Shown here: positions 7,868-17,829 of the stretch, piece after piece
Position numbering within the stretch: the stretch's first letter is position 1
How the letters are laid out: the number at the start of each line of letters is the position of its first letter
Origin: Flavobacterium difficile
GTDB taxonomy: Bacteria; Bacteroidota; Bacteroidia; Flavobacteriales; Flavobacteriaceae
DNA: 64,000 nt
Assembly: GCF_011392115.1 (NCBI RefSeq)
Contig: NZ_JAAJBT010000006.1
Coordinates: 62,001 to 126,000, forward strand
Reading direction: 5' to 3'
Made by a program: the position numbers and the translations under genes
Notes under the pieces: generated by a model
What the model was told of the DNA's origin: nothing
What the model saw: the letters and a program-made list of their open reading frames with translations, nothing else
The model's database searches: none

Positions 7868-7875
7868 AAGAATGT

Positions 7876-7883
7876 TATATTTG
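7876..7883 (+). promoter_or_regulatory. -7 box for corA
   Basis: TATATTTG, 30 bases before the GTG start at 7914. No clear TTG at ideal spacing. Confidence 0.5.
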
Positions 7884-7913
7884 TAAAAGGTAAAAATACT
7901 TATTTAATATAAA

Positions 7914-8978
7914 GTGCGAAAACTATTATACAAAAAAGGTCGAAAAGTTGTGCCAACACTAATTGAGTACACGGGTGAACATGCAAATACAACACCAGAA
8001 ATGCAATTGTTTGTGTATGATTCTGATGAATTAGCGGAATATGAAGACATCAAACTGTTTCAGTTGGATAAGCATATGGAATCTGATAAAAACAATTGGA
8101 TCAATTTGCACGGATTATCAGATGTTGCTTTGATTAAAGAAATTGGCGCAAAATTTAAAATTGACGATTTCATTTTAGGTGATATATTAAACATTCTAAA
8201 ACGTTCTAAAGTTGACGAGTACAATCATACTTTATTTTTTAATATTAAATCGTTATTGCCTGAATCTACTGGAATCGATATCGAACAGATTAGTTTTATT
8301 TTACGTGATGGTTTGTTGTTTTCATTCCAAGAAAAAAAGAGCGATTTCTTTTTGCATATTCGAGAAAGAATGCGTCAACATGCAGGCATTGTAAGAGATA
8401 GAAAAGTCGATTATTTACTGTATTTATTGTTAGATGCTGTTATGGAAAATTTCTACATTACCATTGAAAGTGAAGAAAATAAAATTGATGCGGTTATCGA
8501 TTTAATCAAAACCAAACCTAACCCAAATATTTTAGAAGATATTGAATTGCATAGAGATAATTTGAATTTTTTACGCCGTTCAATCGTGCCTCTTCGCGAT
8601 TCGTTATATTCCATAAAAAGTATGAAAGATGATGATGTTTTTAATGTCATTCAACCAGAAAACTATACTTTTTTCTCTCGATTGCATCAAAAATGTTTAG
8701 AACTTTTAGATCAAGTAGATGCTGATTTGAGTTCCTTAGAAAGTGCCTCAGCCTTTTATTTTTCAATGCAAAGTCATAAAATGAATGAAGTCATGAAAAC
8801 GTTAACCGTAGTTTCTGTGTTTTTTATGCCCTTAACTTTTATTGTTGGCGTATATGGGATGAATTTCGATAATATGCCAGAATTGCATTGGAAATACGGA
8901 TATTTTATCATTTTAGCTGCGATGTTTTTGTTGCTTTTAGGCATGATTATTTATTTTAAGAAAAGAAAATGGTATTAA
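7914..8978 (+). CDS. corA: CorA-type magnesium/cobalt channel
   Basis: Pentameric inner-membrane Mg2+ channel. At 354 residues it is typical. A long acidic cytoplasmic N-domain with helical segments leads to two C-terminal membrane helices. The signature Y-G-M-N is at 314-317 between them, followed by the M-P-E-L loop. The C-terminus ends in a basic K-K-R-K-W-Y. The start is GTG (7914), placed shortly after the promoter box; no ATG is nearby in frame. It stands alone upstream of the arsenic operon. Confidence 0.93.
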   Translation: MRKLLYKKGRKVVPTLIEYTGEHANTTPEMQLFVYDSDELAEYEDIKLFQLDKHMESDKNNWINLHGLSDVALIKEIGAKFKIDDFILGDILNILKRSKVDEYNHTLFFNIKSLLPESTGIDIEQISFILRDGLLFSFQEKKSDFFLHIRERMRQHAGIVRDRKVDYLLYLLLDAVMENFYITIESEENKIDAVIDLIKTKPNPNILEDIELHRDNLNFLRRSIVPLRDSLYSIKSMKDDDVFNVIQPENYTFFSRLHQKCLELLDQVDADLSSLESASAFYFSMQSHKMNEVMKTLTVVSVFFMPLTFIVGVYGMNFDNMPELHWKYGYFIILAAMFLLLLGMIIYFKKRKWY

Positions 8979-9039
8979 AACTTTTTTAAAATCTTCTTGT
9001 TTTTTCTTGAAGATTTTTTTTATTCATTTTATTATCGTA

Positions 9040-9051
9040 ATATTGCAATAT
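9040..9051. promoter_or_regulatory. Candidate ArsR operator
   Basis: ATATTGCAATAT is a perfect 12-bp palindrome 17 bases before the arsR ATG and lies in the likely promoter. Position and symmetry fit autorepression by an ArsR/SmtB dimer. Not tested. Confidence 0.45.
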
Positions 9052-9068
9052 ATAAATATGTTTTTAAA

Positions 9069-9392
9069 ATGGGAATTACAAAATCAGAATCTTTCACCGA
9101 CGAACAAAATGAAATAGCTAATTTGTTGAAAGCATTAGCTAATCCGGCTCGTGTGGCTATTATTCAGTATTTATTAAAAGTAGATTCTTGTATTTGTGGC
9201 GATATTGTCAACGAATTGCCTTTGGCACAACCTACAATTTCTCAACATTTAAAAGAATTGAAAAACGCAAATATCATTCAAGGAACCATTGAAGGAAAAT
9301 CAATTTGTTATTGCATCAATTCGGAAACTATGACGAAAATAGAACGTTATTTTGAAGGAATTTCACTAAAATTAAAAAATAAATGTTGTTAA
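9069..9392 (+). CDS. arsR: ArsR-family metalloid-responsive repressor
   Basis: A 107-residue winged-helix repressor at the head of the arsenic operon. Signatures: L-A-N-P-A-R-V-A-I-I-Q-Y-L, the cysteine pair C-I-C-G-D-I-V (a likely As(III) ligand site at the start of the recognition region) and the HTH L-A-Q-P-T-I-S-Q-H-L-K-E-L. It ends K-N-K-C-C, possibly additional metal ligands. I use the ATG at 9069; the longer frame from 8997 begins with a hydrophobic, untypical stretch upstream of the palindrome. The downstream gene starts 16 bases later. Expected to derepress the operon when arsenite binds. Confidence 0.92.
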   Translation: MGITKSESFTDEQNEIANLLKALANPARVAIIQYLLKVDSCICGDIVNELPLAQPTISQHLKELKNANIIQGTIEGKSICYCINSETMTKIERYFEGISLKLKNKCC

Positions 9393-9407
9393 ATTAAATA
9401 CATTATT

Positions 9408-9884
9408 ATGAAATTATCAGAAGTTAAAAATCAGCTTAAAAAGCTTTCCACAATTGCTTTTCAATTGCCTAATGGCGAGTTAGTTCCGAATCATTTTCAT
9501 GTAACAGAAGTGGGCAAAATCACTAAAAACTTCATCGATTGTGGTGGAGTAGTTCGTACAGAAGAAGTGGCAAATTTTCAACTTTGGGAAGCGAATGATT
9601 ACGATCACCGTTTGCATCCAGAAAAATTGATTCATATTATTGAACTTTCGGAACAAAAACTACAAATTCCCGATTTAGAAATTGAAGTGGAATACCAAAT
9701 GAAGGAAACTATTGGAAAATTTAGTTTAGAATTTGAGGGTACGAATTTTCAATTGAAATCGAAGTTAACGGATTGTTTAGCCAAAGACAATTGTGGCATT
9801 CCAACAGAAAAAAAGAAAGTCAAAATAGGGGAGTGGATTCCAAAAGAAACATCAGGTTGTACTCCAAATTCAGGTTGTTGTTAA
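9408..9884 (+). CDS. DUF6428 family protein (arsenic-operon associated)
   Basis: A 158-residue soluble protein matching DUF6428, a family usually found in arsenic operons of Bacteroidota. It has H-F-H-V-T-E-V-G-K near residues 30-38 and D-C-G-G near 45. The C-terminus is cysteine-rich (D-N-C-G at about 127-130, then T-S-G-C-T-P-N-S-G-C-C at the end), suggesting metalloid or thiol chemistry. It lies between arsR and the ArsC-like gene with short spacers, so it is cotranscribed. Function not established. Confidence 0.85.
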   Translation: MKLSEVKNQLKKLSTIAFQLPNGELVPNHFHVTEVGKITKNFIDCGGVVRTEEVANFQLWEANDYDHRLHPEKLIHIIELSEQKLQIPDLEIEVEYQMKETIGKFSLEFEGTNFQLKSKLTDCLAKDNCGIPTEKKKVKIGEWIPKETSGCTPNSGCC

Positions 9885-9904
9885 TTAAATATTTTAAAAT
9901 TTAG

Positions 9905-10516
9905 ATGATGTTTCAAAATTTATCCAAAACAATAGAAATCATTTCACAAATTTCTGTTTCTGAAGAGCGAAAAGTAGGTATACAACCTTTGGTAGAGTAT
10001 ATTCAAAAAAAAGTAAATTCTAATGAAGTGATTCGCCTGAATTTCATTTGTACTCATAATTCGAGAAGAAGTCATTTGAGTCAAATTTGGGCACAAACTA
10101 TGGCGTTTCATTTCGGAATAAAATCTATATTTTGTTATTCTGGCGGAACTGAAGTAACTGCAATGTTTCCGAAAGTTGGAGAAACTTTACTTAATCAAGG
10201 TTTTGAGATTCAACAATTGAGTGAAGCTGAAAATCCAGTTTATGCTATAAAATATTCAGAAAATGAAGCTCCAATTATAGCTTTTTCAAAAACTTATTTT
10301 GATGTTTTTAATCCGAAAACCAATTTCGGAGCCATTATGACTTGCAATTCTGCGGATGAAGGTTGCCCGATTGTGTTTGGCGCAGAAGCCCGATTTCCAA
10401 TCAAATATGAAGATCCTAAGGCTTTTGATGGTACAGCAGAAATGAATGAAAAATATACTGAACGTAGTTTGCAAATTGCAAGTGAAATGTATTACGTTTT
10501 CAATCAAATTAAATAA
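9905..10516 (+). CDS. Low-molecular-weight phosphatase-type arsenate reductase (ArsC-like)
   Basis: A 203-residue protein with the LMW-PTP/ArsC active-site loop: C49-T-H-N-S-R-R55-S (C-x5-R-S). Other cysteines (C-Y-S-G-G near 79; T-C-N-S-A-D-E-G-C near 148-156) could serve in thiol relay. The proposed reaction is arsenate to arsenite, feeding the ACR3 pump encoded next. It is longer than classical thioredoxin-coupled ArsC (~130-140) because of an N-terminal ~40-residue helix and an insertion around 105-125. Start: ATG at 9905, or the next codon at 9908. Confidence 0.85.
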   Translation: MMFQNLSKTIEIISQISVSEERKVGIQPLVEYIQKKVNSNEVIRLNFICTHNSRRSHLSQIWAQTMAFHFGIKSIFCYSGGTEVTAMFPKVGETLLNQGFEIQQLSEAENPVYAIKYSENEAPIIAFSKTYFDVFNPKTNFGAIMTCNSADEGCPIVFGAEARFPIKYEDPKAFDGTAEMNEKYTERSLQIASEMYYVFNQIK

Positions 10517-10648
10517 ATTAAAACTTCGTGAACCTTGCGCTTTCTTTGCGTCTTTGCGGTAAAAAGAAAACAATAATACCTTTTCAATCAAATTAAATAA
10601 ATTAAAACTTCGCGAGCCAAGCACTGTCTTTGCGCCTTTGCGGTAAAA
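10497..10648 (+). repeat. 84-bp-period direct duplication between arsC-like and ACR3 genes
   Basis: The block beginning TTTTCAATCAAATTAAATAA occurs at 10497 and again at 10581. Both copies continue through AACTTCG and TTTGCGnCTTTGCGGTAAAA. Copy 1 includes the last codons and stop of the ArsC-like gene. The TTTGCG-rich segment is absent elsewhere in this window. Copies differ at several positions, so the duplication is not very recent. Confidence 0.85.
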
Positions 10649-10656
10649 TAAAACAT

Positions 10657-11691
10657 ATGAAAAAAAGATTAGGATTTTTAGATCGTTTTTTAACACTTTG
10701 GATTTTTTTAGCGATGCTAATTGGAGTAGGAATTGGCTATTTTATTCCGAATTCAGCTGTTTTTATTAATTCATTTTCTTCGGGTACAACAAATATTCCA
10801 TTAGCAATTGGATTGATTTTGATGATGTATCCGCCTTTAACAAAAATTGATTTTTCTAAAGTGCCACAAATGTTTCAACAACCTAAATTGTTAACCGCAT
10901 CCTTTTTTATTACGTGGATTTTCGGTCCTTTTTTAATGTTTGTTTTAGCAACATTTTTCTTAAAAGACTATCCAGAATATATGACGGGTTTAATTATTAT
11001 TGGAATTGCGCCTTGCATTGCCATGGTAATTGTTTGGAACGAATTGGCCGAAGGAAATCGCGAATTAACTGCTGGTTTAATTGGAATTAACAGTTTGTTG
11101 CAAGTTTTCTTTTTTAGTTTGTATGCCTATTTTTATTTGAAAATTATGTTGCCTTTATTCGGAATTAAAGGTTTAGAATTGAATGTAACGATTGCTGAAA
11201 TAGCTCAAACCGTTGGAATTTATTTAGGTATTCCTTTTGCATTGGCTGTTGTGAGTCGATATGCCATTAAAAAGTATTTGGGCGAGAAATTTTTCAATCA
11301 GAAATTTATTCCATTTGTATCGCCAATCACATTAATCGCCTTACTTTTTACGATTGTAATCATGTTCAGTTTGAAAGGCGAAATGATAGTAGATTTACCT
11401 TTAGATGTGGTTCGAATTGCTATTCCGTTAGTAATTTTCTTTGGCATTATGTTTTTCTTGATGTTTTTCGTATCGAAGAAAATTGGTGCCAATTACAGAG
11501 ATGCAGTAGCCTTATCGTTCACAGCTGCAGGAAATAATTTTGAATTAGCAATAGCGGTTTCAATAGGCGTTTTCGGAATCAATAGCGGACAAGCTTTTGC
11601 CGGAGTTATCGGACCTTTAGTAGAAGTTCCAGCTTTGATAATTTTAGTAAATGTGGCGTTTTGGTTGAAGAAAAAGTATTTTAAACAATAA
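10657..11691 (+). CDS. ACR3-family arsenite efflux permease
   Basis: A 344-residue inner-membrane protein with about ten hydrophobic segments, exporting As(III) using the proton gradient. The ACR3-defining cysteine is in G-I-A-P-C120-I-A-M-V-I-V-W-N-E-L (fourth helix), followed by the G-N-R-E-L loop. A second signature is A-L-S-F-T-A-A-G-N-N-F-E-L-A-I-A near residues 287-302. It is last in the arsenic operon. The ATG at 10657 is chosen; an upstream in-frame TTG at 10630 falls inside the duplicated block. Sometimes named arsB, but it belongs to the ACR3 and not the ArsB family. Confidence 0.93.
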   Translation: MKKRLGFLDRFLTLWIFLAMLIGVGIGYFIPNSAVFINSFSSGTTNIPLAIGLILMMYPPLTKIDFSKVPQMFQQPKLLTASFFITWIFGPFLMFVLATFFLKDYPEYMTGLIIIGIAPCIAMVIVWNELAEGNRELTAGLIGINSLLQVFFFSLYAYFYLKIMLPLFGIKGLELNVTIAEIAQTVGIYLGIPFALAVVSRYAIKKYLGEKFFNQKFIPFVSPITLIALLFTIVIMFSLKGEMIVDLPLDVVRIAIPLVIFFGIMFFLMFFVSKKIGANYRDAVALSFTAAGNNFELAIAVSIGVFGINSGQAFAGVIGPLVEVPALIILVNVAFWLKKKYFKQ

Positions 11692-11707
11692 CTATTTTAT
11701 TAAAAAA

Positions 11708-11766
11708 CCATTAAGGAATTAAAATTTATTTAGTTGGATTTCTAAATCACTTTAATTGCTTAATGG
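11708..11766. terminator. Inverted repeat between convergent genes
   Basis: CCATTAAGGAATTAAA (11708-11723) pairs with TTTAATTGCTTAATGG (11751-11766) at 15 of 16 positions around a 27-base loop. It sits between the ACR3 gene and the convergent DUF6952 gene and may end both transcripts, though the loop is long and there is no strong T-run on the plus side. Confidence 0.45.
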
Positions 11767-11790
11767 TCGATACTATTAAGTAGGCTTGAA

Positions 11791-12048
11791 TTATTTATCA
11801 ATAGCACCTAAAACGCGTTTCATAAAATCGTTTAGTGCTGTTTTTTTGTCTTTGCCTTCTTTAACCATTTTATTCACTTCAATGGCGCCATACATGTTAG
11901 AAATCAATTCGCCAATAACATCTAATTCTTCGTCTTTTAAAGATTCTAATTCTGTTAAATGTTCTAATACCGCGATGGTTTCAATAAGGTAATCCGCATC
12001 GTTTTCTTCTACAAATTGGGTCAAATGTTTTATTACAGGTAATTTCAT
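11791..12048 (-). CDS. DUF6952 family small protein
   Basis: An 85-residue, mostly helical acidic protein matching DUF6952, a short family conserved in Flavobacteriia. It begins M-K-L-P-V-I-K-H-L-T-Q-F and contains I-G-E-L-I-S-N-M-Y-G-A-I-E-V-N-K-M. No cysteines, signal peptide or membrane segment. It lies downstream of the thioredoxin and AhpC genes in the same orientation, an arrangement common in the family, suggesting a link to the peroxide/thioredoxin system. No known activity. Confidence 0.85.
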   Translation of the reverse strand: MKLPVIKHLTQFVEENDADYLIETIAVLEHLTELESLKDEELDVIGELISNMYGAIEVNKMVKEGKDKKTALNDFMKRVLGAIDK

Positions 12049-12120
12049 GTTTTGTGAGTATTGTTTGGGTTAGTGGTATTTAATTCTTGTCAAAGCAACA
12101 AAAGGATAGGAATAAAAATA

Positions 12121-12283
12121 ACTTCGAACTTTGTACTTTGAAATTTGTACTTCGTACTTCGTAAATCCTACTTTTTAATTTGTACTTCGTAAATCGTACT
12201 TCGTAAATCGTACTTCGTAAATCGTACTTCGTAAATCGTACTTCTTAAATCGTACTTCTTAAATCGTACTTCCTAAATTCCCT
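12121..12283. repeat. 14-bp (2 x 7) tandem array
   Basis: The unit ACTTCGTAAATCGT (heptads ACTTCGT + AAATCGT) is repeated about six times in the 12182-12270 part, with degenerate heptads on both sides (ACTTTGA, ACTTCTT, ACTTCCT). It ends right at the thioredoxin stop codon (12284). The AAATCGT heptad recurs at 51155 and 60320. Confidence 0.9.
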
Positions 12284-12592
12284 TTATATTACTTCAGCCA
12301 CTAATTCTGCTAAAACTTCTGCCTTATTAGTTTGTGTTTGGTTGACTAACACACCATTTTTAAAAGCTGCGAATGTTGGTAAATTGTCTACGTTCGCTAA
12401 TTTTCTAGATTCTGTAAATTGTTCAGCATCTACTACTAAAAAAGGAACGTTTTCGTTTTCTGAAGCCATTTTTTTAAATTTTGGTTTCATGATTCTGCAA
12501 TTTCCACACCAAGATGCTGAAAATTGTACTAAAACCACTTCGTTTGAAGCTACTACTTCAGCTAAATTATCTTTTTCTAATTCTAAGAACAT
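12284..12592 (-). CDS. Thioredoxin-family protein
   Basis: A 102-residue single-domain thioredoxin with the active site W28-C29-G30-N31-C32 (classical W-C-G-P-C has Pro where Asn is here). The cis-proline segment N-L-P-T-F-A-A-F-K-N-G is near 73-83. No signal peptide, so it is cytoplasmic. It lies just downstream of ahpC and probably works with that peroxiredoxin. The Asn in the active site is a known variant in Bacteroidota thioredoxins near AhpC; it may alter redox potential. Confidence 0.9.
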   Translation of the reverse strand: MFLELEKDNLAEVVASNEVVLVQFSASWCGNCRIMKPKFKKMASENENVPFLVVDAEQFTESRKLANVDNLPTFAAFKNGVLVNQTQTNKAEVLAELVAEVI

Positions 12593-12668
12593 GTTTTCTA
12601 ATTATCAATTTGTCAATAAGTTAATCCCGAAATATGGGATAAGTTGTACCAGTTTTTTGGTGTAAAAA

Positions 12669-12704
12669 AACAATGTGTCAATAATTGGCTTATCGACACA
12701 TTGC
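12669..12704 (-). terminator. Intrinsic terminator after ahpC
   Basis: On the minus strand, CAATGTGTC and GACACATTG pair around a central loop and are followed by a run of seven T. It lies between ahpC and the thioredoxin gene, so thioredoxin may have its own promoter or depend on read-through. Confidence 0.7.
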
Positions 12705-12719
12705 TACTTGTCTTATTTT

Positions 12720-13355
12720 TTAGTTTTGACTCAAATAAGCTGCCGTACTTAATCTGTCTGCGCTCATTGCTTCTTTACCAGCTTCCCAGTTAGCAGGGCA
12801 AACTTCACCTTTAGTTTGAATGTGCGTGTACGCATCAATCATACGTAAATATTCGTTTACATTTCTACCTAATGGCATATCGTTTACACTTTCGTGGAAA
12901 ATTTTACCTGTTTCGTCAATTAAATAAGTAGCACGGAAAGTTACATTTGAACCTGTTAATAAATAATCTCCAGTTTCTTCATTGAATTCATCTGCTACAT
13001 CTAAGATATCTAATGCGTTAGCTAAATTACGAGTTGTATCTGCTAACAAAGGATAAGTAACACCTTCAATTCCACCATTGTTTTTAGCTGTGTTTAACCA
13101 AGCAAAGTGTACTTCGTTTGTATCGCAAGAAGCACCAATTACAATTGTGTTTCTTTGTTCAAATTCTGGTAAAGCAGCTTGAAAAGCGTGTAATTCAGTC
13201 GGACAAACGAATGTAAAGTCTTTTGGATACCAAAATAAAACAACTTTTTTATTGTTTTTAGTTGCTTCTTCTAAAACGTTAATTCTTAAGTTGTCTCCCA
13301 TTTCTGAGATTGCGTCAACGGTAATGTTTGGGAATTGTTTTCCTACTAATGCCAT
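12720..13355 (-). CDS. ahpC: Alkyl hydroperoxide reductase C-type peroxiredoxin
   Basis: A 211-residue typical 2-Cys peroxiredoxin that reduces H2O2 and organic peroxides. Peroxidatic site F-T-F-V-C51-P-T-E-L; resolving site G-E-V-C186-P-A-N-W in the C-terminal tail, followed by a helix ending A-A-Y-L-S-Q-N. The pairing with a thioredoxin gene suggests thioredoxin rather than AhpF as reductant; no ahpF is seen. Promoter box at 13393-13400. Confidence 0.95.
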   Translation of the reverse strand: MALVGKQFPNITVDAISEMGDNLRINVLEEATKNNKKVVLFWYPKDFTFVCPTELHAFQAALPEFEQRNTIVIGASCDTNEVHFAWLNTAKNNGGIEGVTYPLLADTTRNLANALDILDVADEFNEETGDYLLTGSNVTFRATYLIDETGKIFHESVNDMPLGRNVNEYLRMIDAYTHIQTKGEVCPANWEAGKEAMSADRLSTAAYLSQN

Positions 13356-13392
13356 AATTTTTTTGTTAATTTTAATGATTTTAATTCGAGTG

Positions 13393-13400
13393 CAAAATTA
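13393..13400 (-). promoter_or_regulatory. -7 box for ahpC
   Basis: TAATTTTG on the minus strand, 38 bases before the ahpC ATG. No OxyR-like palindrome recognised with confidence. Confidence 0.45.
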
Positions 13401-13493
13401 AGCATTATTCTAACTATTTCAAAAGGTAGGTATTGTAATTTCTTATGTCCAAATAAGAGATACTTATGATGAAAATTGTATTTGGTTTTATAG

Positions 13494-13526
13494 AAAAAAA
13501 GGCAATTTGTTTCCAAATCGCCTTTT
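13494..13526 (-). terminator. Intrinsic terminator downstream of katG
   Basis: AAAAGGC...GCCTTTT stem (13497-13503 with 13520-13526, plus inner pairs ATTTG/CAAAT), followed on the minus strand by eight T. The 309-base gap 13356-13664 holds this, the ahpC promoter and the degraded repeat at 13561-13650; no gene is seen in it. Confidence 0.7.
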
Positions 13527-13560
13527 AGATAATTTATTGATTTAATATGATTTAAGCTAA

Positions 13561-13650
13561 GAATTCACATTTTTCTATTTACTTAGAATTATTATCGCCT
13601 TAAACGATAAATTAAGATAATTAGAAAACTTTAATTCGTGAATTCGTGGC
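13561..13650. repeat. Dispersed element, degraded copy C
   Basis: Right end GTGAATTCGTGGC (to 13650) and internal AGAATTATTATCG match the ~105-bp element at 1539-1645. The left end (GAATTCAC) is altered. It lies immediately downstream of katG. Confidence 0.6.
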
Positions 13651-13664
13651 AAACAATTTAATTA

Positions 13665-15917
<2,253 letters not shown>

Positions 15918-16023
15918 TTAACCTTTATATTTAATAAGTTTTTATTATATAAATTTATAAAACAATAGTTTTGTATTATAGTAATTTAGTTTTAAATAGC
16001 TAAAGCAATTTCAATTTTAATTA

Positions 16024-16031
16024 TATATTTG
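16024..16031 (+). promoter_or_regulatory. -7 box for amino-acid permease
   Basis: TATATTTG, 25 bases before the ATG at 16056. Confidence 0.5.
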
Positions 16032-16055
16032 CCTTGCTAATCAAATATACTAAAA

Positions 16056-17750
16056 ATGAAACTATTTAGAAGAAAACCTATTGCAACAATTTTAAAAGAA
16101 GGTGGAGACGGTGAGCATTCAGGTTTAAATAAAGTATTGACAGTAAAAGATTTAACTTTTTTTGGAATTGCGGCTATTTTAGGAGCTGGTAGTTTCAGTA
16201 GTTTAGGAAGTGCCGTTTTTAATGGTGGCCCTGGTGTAGTGTTTTTATTTGTAATTGTAGCTGTTGCTTGTGCTTTTACTGCTTTTTGTTATTCAGAGTT
16301 TGCAAGTAGAATTCCAGTTGCTGGAAGTGCATACACTTATGCATATTCGAGTTTTGGAGAATTGTTTGCTTGGATTATAGGTTGGGCTTTGATAATGGAG
16401 TACTCTATTGGAAATATTTATGTAGCATACAGCTGGAGTGATTATTTTACCTCATTACTAAGTCAATGTGGCATAAATGTACCCGCTTATTTGTCTACAA
16501 GTTATATGGAGGCTTCTAAAGCTTTTCAAGGAAATGTTGAAGGTGAGGCTTTAACAGCATGGACCACGGCATCTGAAATTGGCGGTTTAAAGATAATTTT
16601 AGATTTACCTGCTTTACTTATTAATTTAGTTATTACTTATTTAGTTTACAAAGGAGTTAAAGAAAGCAAGAATTTTAGTAATCTGATGGTATGGATTAAG
16701 ATGTTCGTAGTGGGACTTATCATTATTGTTGGTGGATTTTTAATTTTTAAAAATGATTTATTTGCGAATTGGACACCAGATAATTCTGTAGGCATTCCGA
16801 GTTTTATGCCTAATGGTTTTGGTGGTGTTATGATGGCTGTTAGTGGTGTTTTCTTTGCTTACATTGGTTTTGATGCGGTAAGTGTAATGGCAGAGGAAAG
16901 TAAAAATCCACAACGCGATTTACCAAGAGGGATGATTTATTCTTTAGTCATATGTACGATTGTTTATATTTTATTAACCTTGGTTTTAACGGGTGCAGCT
17001 AATTACAAAGCTTTTGAAGGAATTGGAGATCCGTTAGCTTTTATCTTTGAAAAAGAAAATTTAGATTTACCTTGGATGCATTTTTTAGTGGCCATTTGTG
17101 CAGTGGTAGCCATGACAAGTGTAATGTTAGTTTTTCAAATGGGGCAACCAAGAATCTGGATGACTATGAGCCGAGATGGACTAATGCCTAAACGTTTTTC
17201 AACCATTCATCCCAAATATAAAACGCCTTCTTATGCTACCCTTATTACTGGTTTAGTAGTTGGAATCCCGATTATTTTTACAGATAAAACTTTTGTTTTA
17301 GATTTTACATCTATCGGGACTTTGTTCGCTTTTGTACTGGTTTGTGGTGGTGTTTTGTTAATTCCTAGAAGAGAAAAAGAAGCTGGTAAATTTCACTTGC
17401 CTTACATCAATTCTAAGTTTATTTTTCCAGTATTAATTGCCATTTCAATTTTCTTGATTTATACATTTGTTCCTGGATTTTTTTCAGATACCTTTGATTT
17501 TTCTTCTTCAGAAACAAGAGCTAAAAATATCCCAATGGTAGTATTTTTTGTATTAGTTTTGGTAATGATGGTGTTGTCTTTAGTTAAAAATTTATCGTTA
17601 ATTCCGTTGTTAGGTTTAATTTCTTGTTGTTATTTGTTAACAGGAATGGCAGTTTCTAACTGGATGTGGTTTGGCGTTTGGTTAGTAATCGGATTGGTTA
17701 TTTACTTTGCTTTTAGTTACAAAAACAGTAAACTGAATACTGAAAATTAA
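16056..17750 (+). CDS. APC-superfamily amino-acid permease
   Basis: A 564-residue inner-membrane protein with about 12-14 hydrophobic segments. The N-terminus L-T-V-K-D-L-T-F-F-G-I-A-A-I-L-G-A-G-S-F is the APC helix-1 signature (G-x-x-x-G-A-G-x-F). F-F-A-Y-I-G-F-D-A-V-S-V-M-A-E-E-S-K-N-P-Q-R-D-L-P-R-G is the conserved helix-6/loop signature of cationic-amino-acid-type transporters. It has a longer C-terminus than most members and a hydrophilic loop at about 145-175. Substrate cannot be assigned. Confidence 0.9.
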   Translation: MKLFRRKPIATILKEGGDGEHSGLNKVLTVKDLTFFGIAAILGAGSFSSLGSAVFNGGPGVVFLFVIVAVACAFTAFCYSEFASRIPVAGSAYTYAYSSFGELFAWIIGWALIMEYSIGNIYVAYSWSDYFTSLLSQCGINVPAYLSTSYMEASKAFQGNVEGEALTAWTTASEIGGLKIILDLPALLINLVITYLVYKGVKESKNFSNLMVWIKMFVVGLIIIVGGFLIFKNDLFANWTPDNSVGIPSFMPNGFGGVMMAVSGVFFAYIGFDAVSVMAEESKNPQRDLPRGMIYSLVICTIVYILLTLVLTGAANYKAFEGIGDPLAFIFEKENLDLPWMHFLVAICAVVAMTSVMLVFQMGQPRIWMTMSRDGLMPKRFSTIHPKYKTPSYATLITGLVVGIPIIFTDKTFVLDFTSIGTLFAFVLVCGGVLLIPRREKEAGKFHLPYINSKFIFPVLIAISIFLIYTFVPGFFSDTFDFSSSETRAKNIPMVVFFVLVLVMMVLSLVKNLSLIPLLGLISCCYLLTGMAVSNWMWFGVWLVIGLVIYFAFSYKNSKLNTEN

Positions 17751-17768
17751 TATCCTAATTGTTTCATA

Positions 17769-17807
17769 AAAAAACCTGTCTTTCTTTTTTAGATAGACAG
17801 GTTTTTT
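17769..17807. terminator. Bidirectional terminator
   Basis: AAAAAACCTGTC (17769-17780) pairs with GACAGGTTTTTT (17796-17807). It lies between convergent genes (permease and HMG-CoA synthase) with A/T runs on both sides. Confidence 0.85.
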
Positions 17808-17829
17808 ATTTTATACTGAAGATATCAGT

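Noticed and set aside
10286..10696. Minus-strand 136-codon frame over the 84-bp duplication
   Set aside because: It overlaps the ArsC-like coding end and the repeat; its protein contains the translated duplication and no family features.
12121..12283. Possible CRISPR array
   Set aside because: The unit is 14 bases in direct tandem without spacers, and no cas genes are near.
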